From Armillaria gallica (Eukaryota; Basidiomycota; Agaricomycetes; Agaricales; Physalacriaceae): a stretch of 64,000 nucleotides of DNA. The stretch covers positions 1-64,000 of the forward strand of contig JBANDB010000005.1 in NCBI GenBank assembly GCA_037576215.1, read 5' to 3'. Below are positions 1 through 12,635 of the stretch, piece after piece; within the stretch, counting starts at the first letter, position 1; each line of letters begins with the position of its first letter. The notes beneath the pieces were generated by a model. That model saw only the letters and a list, made by a program, of their open reading frames with translations. It searched no databases and was not told the origin of the DNA. Both the position numbers and the translations under genes were made by a program.

Positions 1-130
1 CTAACCCTAACCCTAACCCTAACCCTAACCCTAACCCTAACCCTAACCCTAACCCTAACCCTAACCCTAACCCTAACCCTAACCCTAACCCTAACCCTAA
101 CCCTAACCCTAACCCTAACCCTAACCCTAA
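1..130. repeat. Telomere array, CCCTAA repeats
   Basis: Perfect head-to-tail CCCTAA hexamers, about 21.7 units with no variant unit, start at the first base and stop abruptly at 130, where unique sequence begins. The C-rich strand reads 5'->3' inward from the end, the orientation of a left chromosome end whose G-rich strand (TTAGGG) runs outward. TTAGGG is the common telomere unit of filamentous fungi. The array may continue beyond the window or be the true assembly end. Confidence 0.98.
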
Positions 131-1381
131 GGGTGCCATACATATAATCGCTCCTTTGGGTAGCTTCGTCTGATCCATCAGTGGTCAGGGCAACAAATGA
201 CACATCGCATTTGAGAGATAGACGCGATTCAGGCTATAGCTCATCTCTCAGAGCGTTCAATGAGGAAACAGATCGCTAGAGGGATACAGATGATGAACAA
301 GGAAACCGCTGTTCCGTGTCCTCAGTGCTGCGAGACTTGGTTGGTGATTTCCTGTAAAAACGTCTTTAGATAAAGTACGAAAGTGATTACGATACGGATT
401 GACCAGTTTGCATGAGGAAGCTTAACCGCTCGACGCACACGGTTAAAATGCCCCCCGTCAGGGTGATGGTGTCGGTCTGAGAAGAATCCGGGTTCACTAA
501 ATGATATATACATCAGCTTCCACGTAAGATATAGCGGGAGCGGCATCATGTTCAACTCGGGACACCGAGGAGAGGCGGTCAAAGGGCGACTCCGGAACTG
601 AGGAAAGTCCGTCTGCCATCCAGAACAGACATAAACAAAGACTCTGTCCATTTCGAAACACTTGTCTTCCTCCTGCAGAGTCATTCTCACTACCGAAAGT
701 GGAACGTCTATGGCGCGATGAGAATGTGAGATGCGAAGCGACCAGTTCATTCACCACCACCGCAGGTTGGTATCCACCTCTTGGTATCGGGCCGGTGAAG
801 TACCTCTGCGGCGTGTACAGCATTCCACAGGATGCTTGACCAGAGAAGAATGAACGTCGGATGACCTAAGATACGGTTATTGAGTGTGAATCCCAAACAA
901 CAGACGATCGCCAGGACGTACCGAGGCGGAGGGACAACTCGCCTGTATTCGTGGGTATTGCCAAGATTCAGATCGTAGGCTTCTTGAGACCGCGACGCCA
1001 CGATTTGACGACTGCTTGTCACGATGCGCCTGAAATACCCGTCACGTGCCAAGGCGCGTGCGTGGTGGCCTCCCTGTTGCTGGTCAGTGCCGAGTCTGGG
1101 GCCCTTGTTTGGCAGATAGGCGGCGGTAAGAAAGGATCCCGATGTTGGACACCCAGCCAAACAGCGGAAACGTGACCCTGAAATACATCAGTAATGGAAA
1201 AGAATGTAAAATATTTCGGTGTTCCGCCACGAATAAGATGAGCAAGCAAGGGATGAGCAAACAGTGGTCTATTTCAAACACCGTCCTGGTATCCAAAAGC
1301 CGAATACAATCCAAAGTAGTTAGAGATGTATGGGTGAGTATAAAAGAGTCCATGGAATGGTCCTAAAAAGAAAGGAAATGA
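131..1381. other. Subtelomeric sequence without recognisable gene
   Basis: Several open frames of 70-140 codons occur on both strands, but none shows a domain, a signal peptide, plausible splice structure or similarity to other parts of this window. I see no internal telomere repeats and no tandem repeat. It is treated as non-coding or unrecognised. Confidence 0.5.
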
Positions 1382-2686
1382 CTACTCTACGCTCAGCGGA
1401 CTTGGCTTTTTGGGCTGGGCAGCTCCAGGCGGGAGAGGCGAGGGCATGATAGCCCTGAACGGATCCTCCTCGATGCTCGGCGCGCGAGAATGCCCACTCG
1501 CTTCACGAGGTGGCGGCCAGACCTCTTCCCGGAACATGCTCCCTGAGTCACCACGAACGAGTGAGGCGGTGGAGTAATTTGAAGGTTCAGAGGCAGGAGG
1601 AGAGGGAGGCGGCATTGAGCGAGATACCGACACGGGCGTACTCGGTAGATCCCTATACCGCTGATGAGTCGTATCCTCAAACTCGTCATCGAGTAGCCCG
1701 ACGGCACCGGCACCTTTGCCTTCCCGCCTGATGCGCTTGATGGTCTCCATGAACCCGATGCGCCGTTTCTGGGCGCGCTTGTAAATGAAGACGGCACCGA
1801 GGGCAAGGGCGGCAAGGACGACAGCGGCAGTGGTGACGCCGGCAATAAGGGCCGTGCGATTGACGTCACTCGAACCCGAGTCAGAGCTGGCGAGCGATGT
1901 GGGCATGTTCGTCGTGTATGTGGTGAGCTGACCGGAGATGGAGGTGACGATTGTAGTGAGGGACGTCGTGCTCGATTCGTCGGAGGTCGTGGTAATGGAC
2001 GGCGAGGATGTGGTAGCCGCGGTTTGGGAGGTGGTAGACGCGACAGAGGCCGTCGTCGTGGAGGGCGGGAGAGAAGACGTCGAGGTAACAGTGAGCGTTG
2101 AGGACGTCGTCGATGGCGGCGCGGATGTCGTGGAGAACGTCGAGCTCGACGTCGATGATGTTGAGATGGTGGAGGAGCTGCTGCTGCTGCTAGTCGTTCT
2201 GGGAAAATGTGAGCCAAACTCGGGGCAAAAGATATGTCAGCAACGTACATGATGGGCGTCGATGACGTCGACGAAGAAGTCGAGCTCGAAAACGTCGAGC
2301 TGACGGAAGTATCACTGGTGCTTGAGGATGTGCTCCCGCCCGCGTCGCTCGTTGGGGGTGTCGACGACCCAGTACCTCCCGAACCCGCCGCACTCGTATC
2401 AGAAGTTGCCGCTCCGTTACCGTCCGTAGGCGATACCTGCGCAGAATTGCCCTACATTCCATCAGCACAAACCCTCGTGTATCTTTTCATTGTGACGTAC
2501 AGAGGTGGGCTGGCCTGCGCCAGAGTCGCTAGCAGGGTCCTGTCGAGGGCGGAGTTGGCGCTTAAGAGCCATTAAAGTTGTCTTGAAGGATCGAGAAGGG
2601 GCATGCACTAAAGCAGCAAGGAGTAAAGGAGCGAAGGAAAGTGAAACAAAGAAAGCGAGGCGTGCAGGGATCGAGTACTGCCACAC
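1382..2686 (-). CDS. Type I single-pass membrane protein with Ser/Thr-rich stalk
   Basis: My three-exon model is 2686-2501, 2451-2249 and 2198-1382, with introns of 49 and 50 nt (GTACGT donors, TAG and CAG acceptors, CTGAT/CTGAC branch-like sites). It gives 401 residues. Residues 1-29 form a signal peptide with hydrophobic core FFVSLSFAPLLLAALV. Residues about 62-230 are dominated by Ser and Thr, as in an O-glycosylated stalk. A membrane segment lies at about 245-269 (ALIAGVTTAAVVLAALALG), followed by the basic stop-transfer KRAQKRR and a 125-residue Pro/Ser-rich cytoplasmic tail. The layout resembles the other membrane proteins of this window, but the ectodomain with the CxxC motif is missing. 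Function is unknown; a cell-surface or wall-anchored role is an inference. The start was chosen because it supplies the signal peptide; a later in-frame ATG at 2572 would lose it. Confidence 0.75.
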
Positions 2687-3967
2687 GGCACCTGCCGAAA
2701 TTCACGTCATCCCGTAACCATCGCCGCCTCGTGCTCACGCTGTCACGACCGAATCCCGATTTGCCTCTACGCCCTGTGTTCAAACACGCGCGAGGCTGTA
2801 TCTTCACTACTCCCTTAATCACCACGAGATTTTAGTATCTCATATCCGCCAGTCCATTTGGAAAAAATCTCTTACTGGTTCTTTAGCCAACGTTCAGCTC
2901 CACGCCTCCTTTACTCCACGGCTTCTTTACCCACCTGCTCCATACCAGCTAGAGGGAACAAATTTGGGGATACGCGACATTCGGACGATGCGGATTCAGA
3001 AAGAGCCGAGCAGAGACGGAGTAATTGCTAGAACCAAGAAGAGAAGTTAGAATTCTGCATTTTTAACGCCATAATTTGAATTGACTGACGTTAAATAAGG
3101 GTCGCCCCGAGACTTTCCGTTTCGACGAAACGTTGAAGACTATCTCTTCTGGCATTCCATATGAGCCTTTACTTTGTTGACGCGCTTGTTTTCGGCGCTT
3201 TCTGAGGATCATAGGTGGTAAGAGGCGGAAGATTGTTATTAAATGGTGATGCCCAAGACGCGAAGAAATCCCGCCGTATCCAGGGTCCTAGAGAAATATG
3301 CCAGAACGTTATCAAGCAGTCTGAGTTTCGCGTAAGAATGAAATATCATGCTCTTCCTCGAAATATCAGCTAAACAAAGTTTCAGGAAATCTGCCCGACG
3401 GCCGACCGATGCATCTATGGGTCCTGTGGTCTCGAAGACCTGAAGAGTCACCTTCCGGTCAAACGTCTCACGTTCTACGAAATTCAGGCCTTCTCCTCCA
3501 GGTATATCTAGAATGCATACCACCGTTCCAACAAACTCTAATTACAAGGAAATACACTACCCTGTTATCAAAAATCCACGCAGGGGAGCGAGATCAGACA
3601 AAAGGACGGCAGCCGATTTACGGCTCGTGTCAAGAAATTGAGCTCGTCTGATTCTTTGTCAATTCTTGGACGGCAAATACTCGATCAAATCGAACGCGCC
3701 CCAAGCCAACGATATAGCTTTCGTGATGGTCTCTATCGTAGCCCGAGGAAGAGGTATCTAAGTAAAACGCACGCTCAAACTTGCGGGACGGGACGTTTTC
3801 ATCGCTAACCCTATGGTAGATCTTGTCGGACAATGCAGAGGATCTGAATGGCCGCAGAGGAAAGAGCACAACAAGATTCAGCGCCTTCCGGTCCGGTACT
3901 GACTTCCTTTCCGACGACGACCGTGTACAGCCCATCCGATATACCATTCCTTCAAAGAATCTTCCAA
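2687..3967. other. Intergenic, nothing recognised
   Basis: Contains the presumed promoter of the minus-strand membrane protein gene and AT-rich sequence. A 94-codon minus-strand frame at 3239-3523 has no recognisable motif and no spliced partner that I could confirm. No repeats from elsewhere in the window were seen. Confidence 0.4.
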
Positions 3968-4600
3968 GGGGTTTCAAAAACTTTAATAAATTACATCGCG
4001 TCTCATTTTTTTTTAAGCCCTCGACGGGGCGACCGACCGACCGCCGTGGGAACAACATACCGTATTGGGAACAACATACCATATTGGGACGCTTGCGTAT
4101 GTCTTCCGGATACTCATCTCATCGTCTTCTCTTCTTTCCTGGACGTGCAGCCTCGCACGACTCACAAACCCAATTACTAGCTCTCCGTCCTAGTCTAACA
4201 CAAGCCATGTGGTACTGTTTCCATATTAGGTGAGGACCAATTGAAGCTCAAAAACCACTCACTAAACCTGTTTCACATCCCTCCTGTTTGCATGCGATGA
4301 CGCCCTCGTTGATTTGATCACAATCGATTTCCTTGCTACATACGCAAGTCCGCAAGACTGCATGCAAGTCTCTTGCTCGCCGTGTCCGTCCACTTCGGGT
4401 TCTGGGGGTATCTGTGAAGGGTATTGTGTCATTCCGTGGGTTATCACAGCGCCAATGTTGGTCATCTCGTTGCATGCTGGACATAGTACTTTCCTGTAGT
4501 TCATTAGTGTAAGTAATTATAAGCTCAATTGAATGACATACATCTTCCCTGATTTCGTGCTCAAGACGTCTCTTGGATTAGTCTGTGCCGAAAATTTAGC
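3968..4600. repeat. Dispersed repeat R1, copy 1
   Basis: Two blocks, 3968-4250 and 4440-4600, recur in the same order and orientation at 8605-9075 with roughly 90 percent identity by eye; the segment between the blocks differs. On the minus strand the second block reads RKVLCPACNEMTNIGA. The segment between blocks (minus, about 4430-4260) has paired cysteines (CVCS, later CKQEGC), suggesting the decayed zinc-binding part of a transposon-associated gene. (CCGA)n microsatellites lie inside it and just after it, at 4745-4765. No intact reading frame remains. Confidence 0.6.
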
Positions 4601-6694
4601 CATTTTAAAGCCATTGGCAAACATCGAGGGCAAACAAACCATTAGTCATGAGTAAACAAGCCTATTATTCCACTTCAGATCACCAAAAAGTGCATTCAAA
4701 AACGAAAAAAAATCTGCATACAAAAAATTTTTAAGGGCCCTTCAGACCGACCGACCGACCGACGGGATGTGCCGGAACAACGGGCCGGGAACCCCTTGGA
4801 ATCTTCTAGAATGGACATAACGCCACCGTAGAAATCGAAAAAGGTGAAATTACCCGTGGACCGAGTGAGTCTTATCGCTTTTGCTTATCTTCAACGGCTG
4901 ACTGGACCAATCTAAGCTCCCAGACATCCATGTGATCCTCCTGACGATTTGCTTTCTCATACAACTCTGGATTAATGATGCTTCTCTCACTCAAAAATCT
5001 TGAACGGAACAATCCGCCATATAGCTCCCCGGTTATTTTTCAATCGGCTTCGAAAATTCCAGTGAGGAAGCATACCACGACTCGCTGGCTGTGGAGGAGG
5101 ATATACTCCGTGCGTCAAGATCACTTTCCGCTACGGACGTGGCTCTAATATTATGGGTACATTAGCACGCAATACTCGCCTACCACGGTACCACGGTCCA
5201 CTGAAAGGTCTCATCAACTCGAGCAGCAACGCCCTTTCATCTGAAGGAATAATGCCTCTCCTCACGCGCACGATAGAGTTTATTAGTGCAAGTCTCCTTA
5301 TGTCCAGATTTTACTCCATGCTAATTTACCGTCTATAGGTCCGCGCAATTCCCGTCAGACAGCCAGTTCCTAAGGCATATTTTTAAAGACCCATCGTACG
5401 CAGACCCACTCTCGTCTATCAATAGGCTCGGTACAGAAGTGGACTTCCGGCCTCGGTGAAATGAACCGATTCTGGGATTGACACTCCAGTGCTACGCAGA
5501 AAAGTGGCTTAAGTTGAGGTCATTCCACGAATGCGCCGTCGTTTCGAACACGGGTCTCTACAATTGCAAATTCTCCAGAATCATAATCCGCGACTACCCA
5601 ATACTAGATACCTCTATTTCACTCGTTCCCCCCGATATTCTGCAAAATGCCACATGACGATCTGATCTACGTCTATTCAAATACCGTCTGTCCGCATGAT
5701 TTTCAGACAAACTGTACATCATATGACAGGGCTTACATGCTTTCACGGAATATGATGTAGCGGGCCTGCAGCAGGTGAGCTTTCAATTCATTTGACTTCA
5801 AAAGCTGAATACGGCTGTACAGGTTCCGTCTTGACACTGATATTTCGCTCGCTTATGCTCACCCTGAGTGCCCTGGCTCATCTGAAGTTGATTGTTTGCT
5901 TCCTGGGATGTCGTATGATTCCACCTTCCATACGCATACATTGCTTTGACTAACACAAAATTTGATTACAGCCGGAACACCGGTAAGGCTACGATGCATT
6001 GTTCCAAATATTCGAGTGAGACTGTGAGAGAGCCCGGCAGGTCTTCAGTCTGCATTAGGTGTCGGGCTCCTTGGACTCGGCCAAATGTTTGTACAGTAAC
6101 ATCATTCTCTGGAATGCGACGCCTTTGACACTTCCACCTTAGCGCAGAGAAGATGAAGATAAGTACGCGACGACAGAAATGGTGCTTCATCATCAGTATG
6201 TGGAAAGTGTGGCTCTTGTCAACGCGCCAACTTACCGGTTTACCTTTATCAGGTCTACAAGTTCTTACGCCCGCGATCACGGGGCTTCGATGGTGAATTC
6301 GAATCTTCGTTTCAAGTGATTCTGCGGGTGTGATCAAAGTATCAACATTACTACTACCGATTGTACGTCTACATCCTATCATCTATTGGCTCGTTCTAAG
6401 TGGATCTCGTAACCATGAACAGACCACTCTTGCTGGTCCTTCAATCTCGTCATGTCTTGTATCACGGCAACATCTCTTCCGGGACCCCATGATCGAAGTA
6501 TCCTGGCCAGCCAAGTATTCTTTGATCCACAATATCACGTACCTGTGGGAGAAGCATTGCTCTTCAAATTCAGTACTTTCCTATCTTTACCTTGCAACTG
6601 CCATGAGTTCTACGCGAAGTCAGCTCGACTCTCACGATATGGCTGCCGCTCGACGGTCGGCACTTATGAAGGCAACCTTGTCGCAGCCTCGCCC
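4601..6694. other. Intergenic, nothing recognised
   Basis: Contains a short (CCGA)n microsatellite near 4745-4765 and, in its last 250 bases, an open frame running in phase into the membrane protein gene that begins at 6695. No domain, RNA gene or repeat was recognised. Confidence 0.4.
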
Positions 6695-7748
6695 ATGTTT
6701 ACCATGTACCTCCAGGCTCTTCTTCTCCTACCCATCGTCTTCGCAGGACAGCTCATAAATCACACCATCGATGATACGCTCGGCGATGAGCTGACTGGGA
6801 TCCAAGTAAACTATAGTCCAGCAGGTCAGCTTTCGAATGGGAGCGCGCTCGCATGGAAGAACGCTTCGCAATGCAGTGATTGCGCCATTGTACCGGATCG
6901 CTCCTTGGCGATGAACGGCACATGGACTGGGGCGACATACTACCCGTCTCTGGGGAATATAACCGCACAACTGCGATTTCATGGTACGCTTCCCCAGCTG
7001 TAGTAATAGAATTTTTCGCACATTGCACGTTATACAGGGTCCGCGATATACGTTTACCTGATTCTTTCGAACTATCCAAATAGCACGGGCTTCGTCAGCG
7101 ATGTGGTATGCGATTTCCGGATGGACGGAGAAGTGGCGGGAAGCTATAGCCATGATACCGATGGGGCGTATCAGTTTGAATACAACGTTCTCGTGTATAG
7201 CAATACGTCTTTGAACGACGAAGATCATACGCTGGTCATGGAGACTACAGGGACGAAACCATCATATCTCATTTTTGATTATGCAGTATACACGTACGTC
7301 ACTGCTATTTTTATTTGCCGTGATGCTGACGTTCATTCACAGGAACACTCTATCATCTACCCTACTTTCAAGTTCCACCACACAACTAGCCGCCCCCTCG
7401 AGTAACCCCGTCTCTTTATCATTAGTAGCACCGTCCTCTATATCGTCGACAGCAGCGTCATCGTCCTCGAGTTTAGCAAAAACCTTTGGAGGTGCTATCG
7501 CAGTAGCGATCTTGGTGTTGATCATCTTAGTCGCATCAGTGGTCTTCTACCTTCGCCGACTCCGTCAAAGGTCAAGCGCACCAGCAACCCCGACGCATCC
7601 TCGTAGCCCCTTCCGGCCATTCGGTCAGACTTCGCGACAACCTACTGCTGTTGACCTTTATGACGCAGAGTCCTCTAATGAGACGTTAACATCTCAGATC
7701 CCTGCTCCCTCATCCTGGGGACAGCAGCGAGAAGTATTCGAACCTTGA
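6695..7748 (+). CDS. Fungal surface membrane protein, paralogue 1 of 3
   Basis: Exons 6695-6983, 7038-7293 and 7343-7748 give 316 residues; introns are 54 and 49 nt with GTACGC and GTACGT donors and CAG acceptors. Residues 1-18 are a signal peptide. Residues about 19-182 form an ectodomain shared with two paralogues here: NHTIDD, GDELTG, YSP, a CSDCAI CxxC motif, MNGTWTGATY, then FRMDGE and FDYAVYT. Such domains are common in agaricomycete membrane proteins and have no known ligand. A Ser/Thr stalk follows, then a membrane helix near 231-252 (AIAVAILVLIILVASVVFYL), basic RRLRQR and a short tail of about 60 residues. Unlike its paralogues it lacks the SLDDEDHFQESFAAQFV tail motif. Splice phases (1, then 2) match the paralogues exactly, which supports the model. 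A sensor or adhesion role is inference only. The second ATG at 6704 is an alternative start. Confidence 0.8.
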
Positions 7749-8604
7749 AGGGGCCCGCACCCTTCATGAGTACGAGTTGGTGCAGGAGGCCGGACACAAC
7801 ATATTAGAGAGAGACTCGTTTTCAGAGTTTGGCAGTTTAAAAGGTGGGAGGCCTGTAGCAGAATAGGATGGAAGATTTTAATCATCTAACGCTATTTTCC
7901 GATCTGTCGTCGGATGTAGTAGGCACAGGAGAGGCTCTGTTCGTTGTTTTCGTTGTTCTCTCTAATTCTACACGTGTTATCTCGCAATCCCGTAATAGCG
8001 TGATGTATTACTTCGCCTTGACTACGATCGTTTGGGGTAGTCGAGCGCTCTTGTTCTACGTACTAAGGGATTTAACATGCACTGTGCAGAGATTCGATCA
8101 AATAAAATCAAGAATTATGACTCCGTTTAGTACCGTTTTTCGATGCGTCTACATTCCAGACTAATAGCTTGACCTGCAGCTTCTGATATACCTGCTATTG
8201 TTTAAATCCGCATTCATGGTCGCAGAGTCCCAGAAATTAACAAAGCGAAAGCCCACTAGAACGTCTGTCAGTGAGAATCTACGACTCAAGAATGAAGCCC
8301 ACTCATTGGTATTGTTCTGTGTTATCACGGTTCCCATTTCGCCTTAGTACGCAGCGCTATGTATAATGTAAATTATTTAGTAAAGACTAAACCGATGGGC
8401 GTGGACAAGGCACGCAAAAATTTAACCGACACAGGTGTCAGGAAAGGTATAACAGGAAAAGCACGCCTATTTAGCGCGAATACCTGTCCGTATCTACGCA
8501 ATGTCTGGCATGGAGAGCGAGTCAAGGTTCCTTCCGCCATGCGTTTTTAATACTCGGTCAAGTGTTCGTGCCAAGGCCCAAGGTCGCGCTGAGGTTTGGC
8601 TCAA
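7749..8604. other. Intergenic, nothing recognised
   Basis: No supported coding region; the frames present are short and carry no motifs. It lies between the first membrane-protein paralogue and the second copy of repeat R1. Confidence 0.4.
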
Positions 8605-9075
8605 GGGGTTTCAAAAACTCTAATAAATTACATCGCGTCTCATTTTTTTTAAGCCCTCGACAGGGCGACCAACCGACCGCCGTGGGAACGACATACCATA
8701 TTGGGACATTTGCGTATGTCTTCTGGATACTCGTCTCATCGTCTTCTCTTATTTCCTGGATGTGCAGCCTTGCACCACTCATGAACCCAACTACTAGCTC
8801 TCCGTCCTAGTCCAACACAAGCCATGAGGTACTGTTTCTGTATTAGGTGAGGACCAATTGAAGCTCAACCTTTTTGTGGTGTGTCTCTTTGCATCTCTCT
8901 TTGCCCTGATGGACCTTGAGTGCGTTGGGGCCCGCAGCGCCAATGTTGATCATCTCGTTGCATGCTGGACATAGTACTTTCCTGTAGTTCGTTAGTGTAA
9001 GTAATTATAAGCTCAATTGAATGACATCTTCCCTGAATTCGTGCTCAAGGCGTCTCTTGGATCAGTCTGCGCCGT
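8605..9075. repeat. Dispersed repeat R1, copy 2
   Basis: Second copy of the repeat at 3968-4600, same orientation, including the T-run followed by AAGCCCTCGAC and the minus-strand RKVLCPACNEM segment. The spacer between its two blocks is reduced to about 65 bases, so at least one copy has gained or lost internal sequence. It ends within about 15 bases of a MITE. Confidence 0.65.
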
Positions 9076-9087
9076 CTTAACTAAATA

Positions 9088-9482
9088 CAGTTATCAACCG
9101 GTCTTCTGTACATCAAATCTTAATATCGGATTTTTTTATTCCTCATCGGCTGTTCCTCATAATTCTGTCTGGCATAAAAGTTTTCTATATTGCTGTAGAT
9201 GCTACATGAATATTTTCACGATTTTAGAATAACATACTGAGGCGCAGTGAATGATTTACGGGTGTACAAATGAATGGTCTTACATAATATATTCCGAGTC
9301 ATAACTTTGCAGGCCCACCACAATTCACAGAATGCACGTACAGCCCCGGAAAGTATCTCAATTTGAAACATGGATTTTATGGTGAAATTTAAAGTACCAA
9401 GATCACCTAAGAATATCTGAGAAATAATGTTCTAGATGGTGTACAAAGGAGTGGTGGTGTACAGAAGACCGGTTGATTACTG
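9088..9482. mobile_element. Mariner-like MITE
   Basis: Near-perfect terminal inverted repeats of about 25 bp (left 9088-9112 beginning CAGTTATCAACCGGTCTTCT; right 9458-9482 ending GGTTGATTACTG) enclose 395 bp. Both ends are flanked by TA (9086-9087 and 9483-9484), the target duplication of the Tc1/mariner superfamily. The interior has no coding capacity, so it is non-autonomous. Superfamily is assigned from the TIR start and TA duplication only. Confidence 0.7.
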
Positions 9483-11219
9483 TAAAGAAAATTTCGGCAT
9501 CGGACCGGATTGCCGGGTCGCTCCTAATCTTTTACGACCACTTGCCACCAGCGCGGGTTACAGCGGATAACCTCCGTCTGGCATACAGTGTGCCTCGTTT
9601 TATCGTCGAACTATTGCATACTACCTCACAATAAACGAACAAATAGCTGTTATGAGGTGACAGACAGCGGGTAGAGAGAGAATCTGAGGATTCGAGTGCC
9701 GTGCGGTGGGTGGGTCTTGTAGTTTTTTCTTTCTTTCGTTCAGACCAAAAACAAACTTATGAATATGAAGGATTATACAACGATCCATTCTGCAACATCG
9801 TCGCGCCCACCCTGTTCACTGAGGCAAGTTTATTAGCCTTTAGGGTGGGTTCATTTCCTTTCCCTTTCTGCGTCGTCAACATGGCATTGTCTCTAGGAGA
9901 TAAACTCATCTTTGTCAAATATGGTCCGCATCAGCAGCACAATGACTCGAATATGGCCAGTCGAACTACAGTGTAGACGCTGTCTTGTTCGTCTTGAGAG
10001 TGCTGACTTTGTATCAGGCAAACCTCAGCTTGTGCGTCGGTTTAAATGATACCATCTAATGGAGTTCTTTGACGCCGTCACTCTAGTACACACATTGCGC
10101 TATGAAATGGTACGGTATCGACTATATGCGCCAAGATGGGGCGGCAAGAAATGAGTAATGGGTAGGCCTCTCTTTCTGTTGCTGGGGTGATTCTTATTTT
10201 CGCTCAAGTTAGCGGGCGAGGTCTACTGTAAAACCAACACAGTCCTTGGACCGTACGGTTCTTCTTCGCTGGATGGATCAATACTGCGGCCAGGGTTCGA
10301 TATAGCCTTCCCGCCTCACCAAATGAAACACATAATATTCTCTCTTGAAGGTGCAAGTCGGCACTACAGACGAGCCGAGAATTCTAACTGTGTGAAGTGA
10401 GAAAACGCCTGATCAAGGCTCCTCCGGAGGTACAGTAACAGTTGTTTTCTTCGAGCGGGCCATGTTTATTATTCACTTACCGCCTTTACAGGTCACGTCT
10501 TTGAATTTTAAGATCTGTTCTGTTGAAGATCGCATCGCCAGTGTTTGGAAAACTCATGGTGCGTCGGTTTTTGCTTGTTTATCAATGCGATTGAGTGGGG
10601 GGGTTATTGTCTAGTGTGAGGGAACGCTACACTCGACCCAAAAGATAGACGAATCGCTGGTTTACTGCCATTCTCCCATAAACTGCTTATCTATTGAAGA
10701 ATGCCGTTTATGCCGTTTAGTAACCTATGGATTAGGTGCCTTTGAGATCAATGTCTGGTGTGGTGTTTAGAGGCGGGAAAGGCCTTCCCCTCACCACCAT
10801 TGACGCGATTTTGAGGGATGAAATTTACGTTCTGTTTGTAGCATTCTTTCTCATCAGTCTGAAACCCTGACAACAACTTTGAATATTACTCATAGATATC
10901 CTGCTATGTCATCTTCGCGTCTAACTCAGGCATGCTTCGTCTTAAGGTATTTCAGTTTCTTCCTTCCTTCCAGCGGTGTCAGTATATATTTCTGTAGGCA
11001 AGAAGTAAATTCTCCTCAAGTGTTTTGTTCCGGCCGCTACAAGGGTTTGGATTGGCCAAAGAGACCCGAATTGTAGCGCCCGGTAAGTGCTGACCGAACT
11101 AAGTTGTTATACGAATCTCATCTTGCGAATAGATTTCGCTCTCCATGGCAGATGCAAGTTTTAGATACCTTTGCTCCATTATCCACCGCGCGACAGAATA
11201 CGTGATACGTCTATAGTTG
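9483..11219. other. Intergenic, nothing recognised
   Basis: No gene or RNA recognised. Only small segments resemble other parts of the window, for example a short match of about 10640-10690 to 17945-17990 at the edge of the segmental duplication. Confidence 0.35.
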
Positions 11220-12635
11220 TCATGAAACGATAGAATTCTGGTCAAGGAAATTGTAGTGAGTATGCGCCCATTTTATCCCCATTCTCTCTTTCATCACTAA
11301 CGTGATTCTGATACTTCGGGTAGATTAACGTACTTCTTCCAGCCCCTGAGTATAATTAAGTCATCGTAAGACCCGCGTCCTGGGCTTGGCGCAAATCCGG
11401 CGGTCCACTACATCTCCGAACACGCTACTGTAGTCGTGTATCTTATATCGGTGCTTCGCCAACTGGAACGGTGTTGCTGCTCAAGTACCGGCGCTATTCC
11501 TTCCTTCATAATAACCACAAACCGTGTCAGGTTGGGAAGCCAGTGGGAAGCGCTTGAAGTTCGCAATCAAGTGTCTATAATTGGTGCGCTTATCTCTCTA
11601 GATAGGGAACTTTTGTTCACGGTCACTCATCGAGCACATAGCTCAGCGTTTCTTCGATACTTACACTCAGAATGATAATCATTTCCGACATTGTATTCTG
11701 AAAGTCATGGTGCGCCGGCAATCTCCAAATTTATCAATCAGCGGCCCTAAATTATCATCAGGTGCTCTAGCAGCGCCTCGTCGTAGACAGAGAGGATGGG
11801 TTGCTTCCTGTCCGGTTGGTTCTGGCGCCGCAATACGACGTCTTGGATGTGAACTGTTACAGGATTATGCGTAGCTATCACATTAACCAGGAGCCTTGAG
11901 CGGACCGTCTTTCTGCCAGTCTGGACCTTCAATCTTGGACGTATGCAGCACTTAGGGTACTGTAGATACTGCAAATATAGATTGACTGTTGCCAATAATG
12001 ACCCCGCCGACGCAAGTAAATGAGTGATATGATGGCCTGCCAGGAAGCTACAGAATAGCCATAACTGTATTATCGAATGCGGTAGTATGGTAAGGATGGG
12101 ATGGGAAAGGTATAGCTCTTGTATGGTTTGTGTGCTGTAGAGCTCTGGTGATAGGCAGGTACCTTGTAACACCATGCACCCGTATGGCCGTCTGGTTTGA
12201 TATGGCTACCATGGCACCATGCCTGCCAGACATTGACGAGTTTGCTGATGCCAGGGATCAGGACGATGCCCTGTGATCAAGTATGTACCTCCAGCCCCAA
12301 ATCATGATCCTTATAATCGCTTACCGAGGCAGCCCTAATTCAGTATCTGCGCAGCCAACATATGTCCCGAAATGCCAGCAGTGACTTTATTTCGCACTTT
12401 GATATACTAATAAGCTCATCATGGAAGAAAGACCAGTGCGTTACCATGACCACACATTCTTGCTATTCTAGTTACAATGTCAGTTCTGAGATCTCACGAT
12501 GATGGAGTATCCTTATTGGCCTTTGCCTCGCGGTCGGCCTGATTCATGACCTAAGCCAGTGCTTTTCTGCACTGCCAACCTGTCAGCAGTCAAAAAGGGG
12601 GCAACCCAGCCGCACCCATCATCTATGTTCGCACC

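Noticed and set aside
322..1250. Several overlapping frames of 70-142 codons next to the telomere
   Set aside because: Overlap on both strands, no domains, no splice consistency, no paralogue in the window.
1938..2250. Plus-strand frame rich in Asp, Glu and Val
   Set aside because: It is the antisense reading of the Ser/Thr-rich stalk of the minus-strand membrane protein.
3239..4082. Minus-strand frames of 94 and 150 codons, possibly two exons of one gene
   Set aside because: The second runs into repeat R1 and no splice pair joining them could be supported; no motif recognised.
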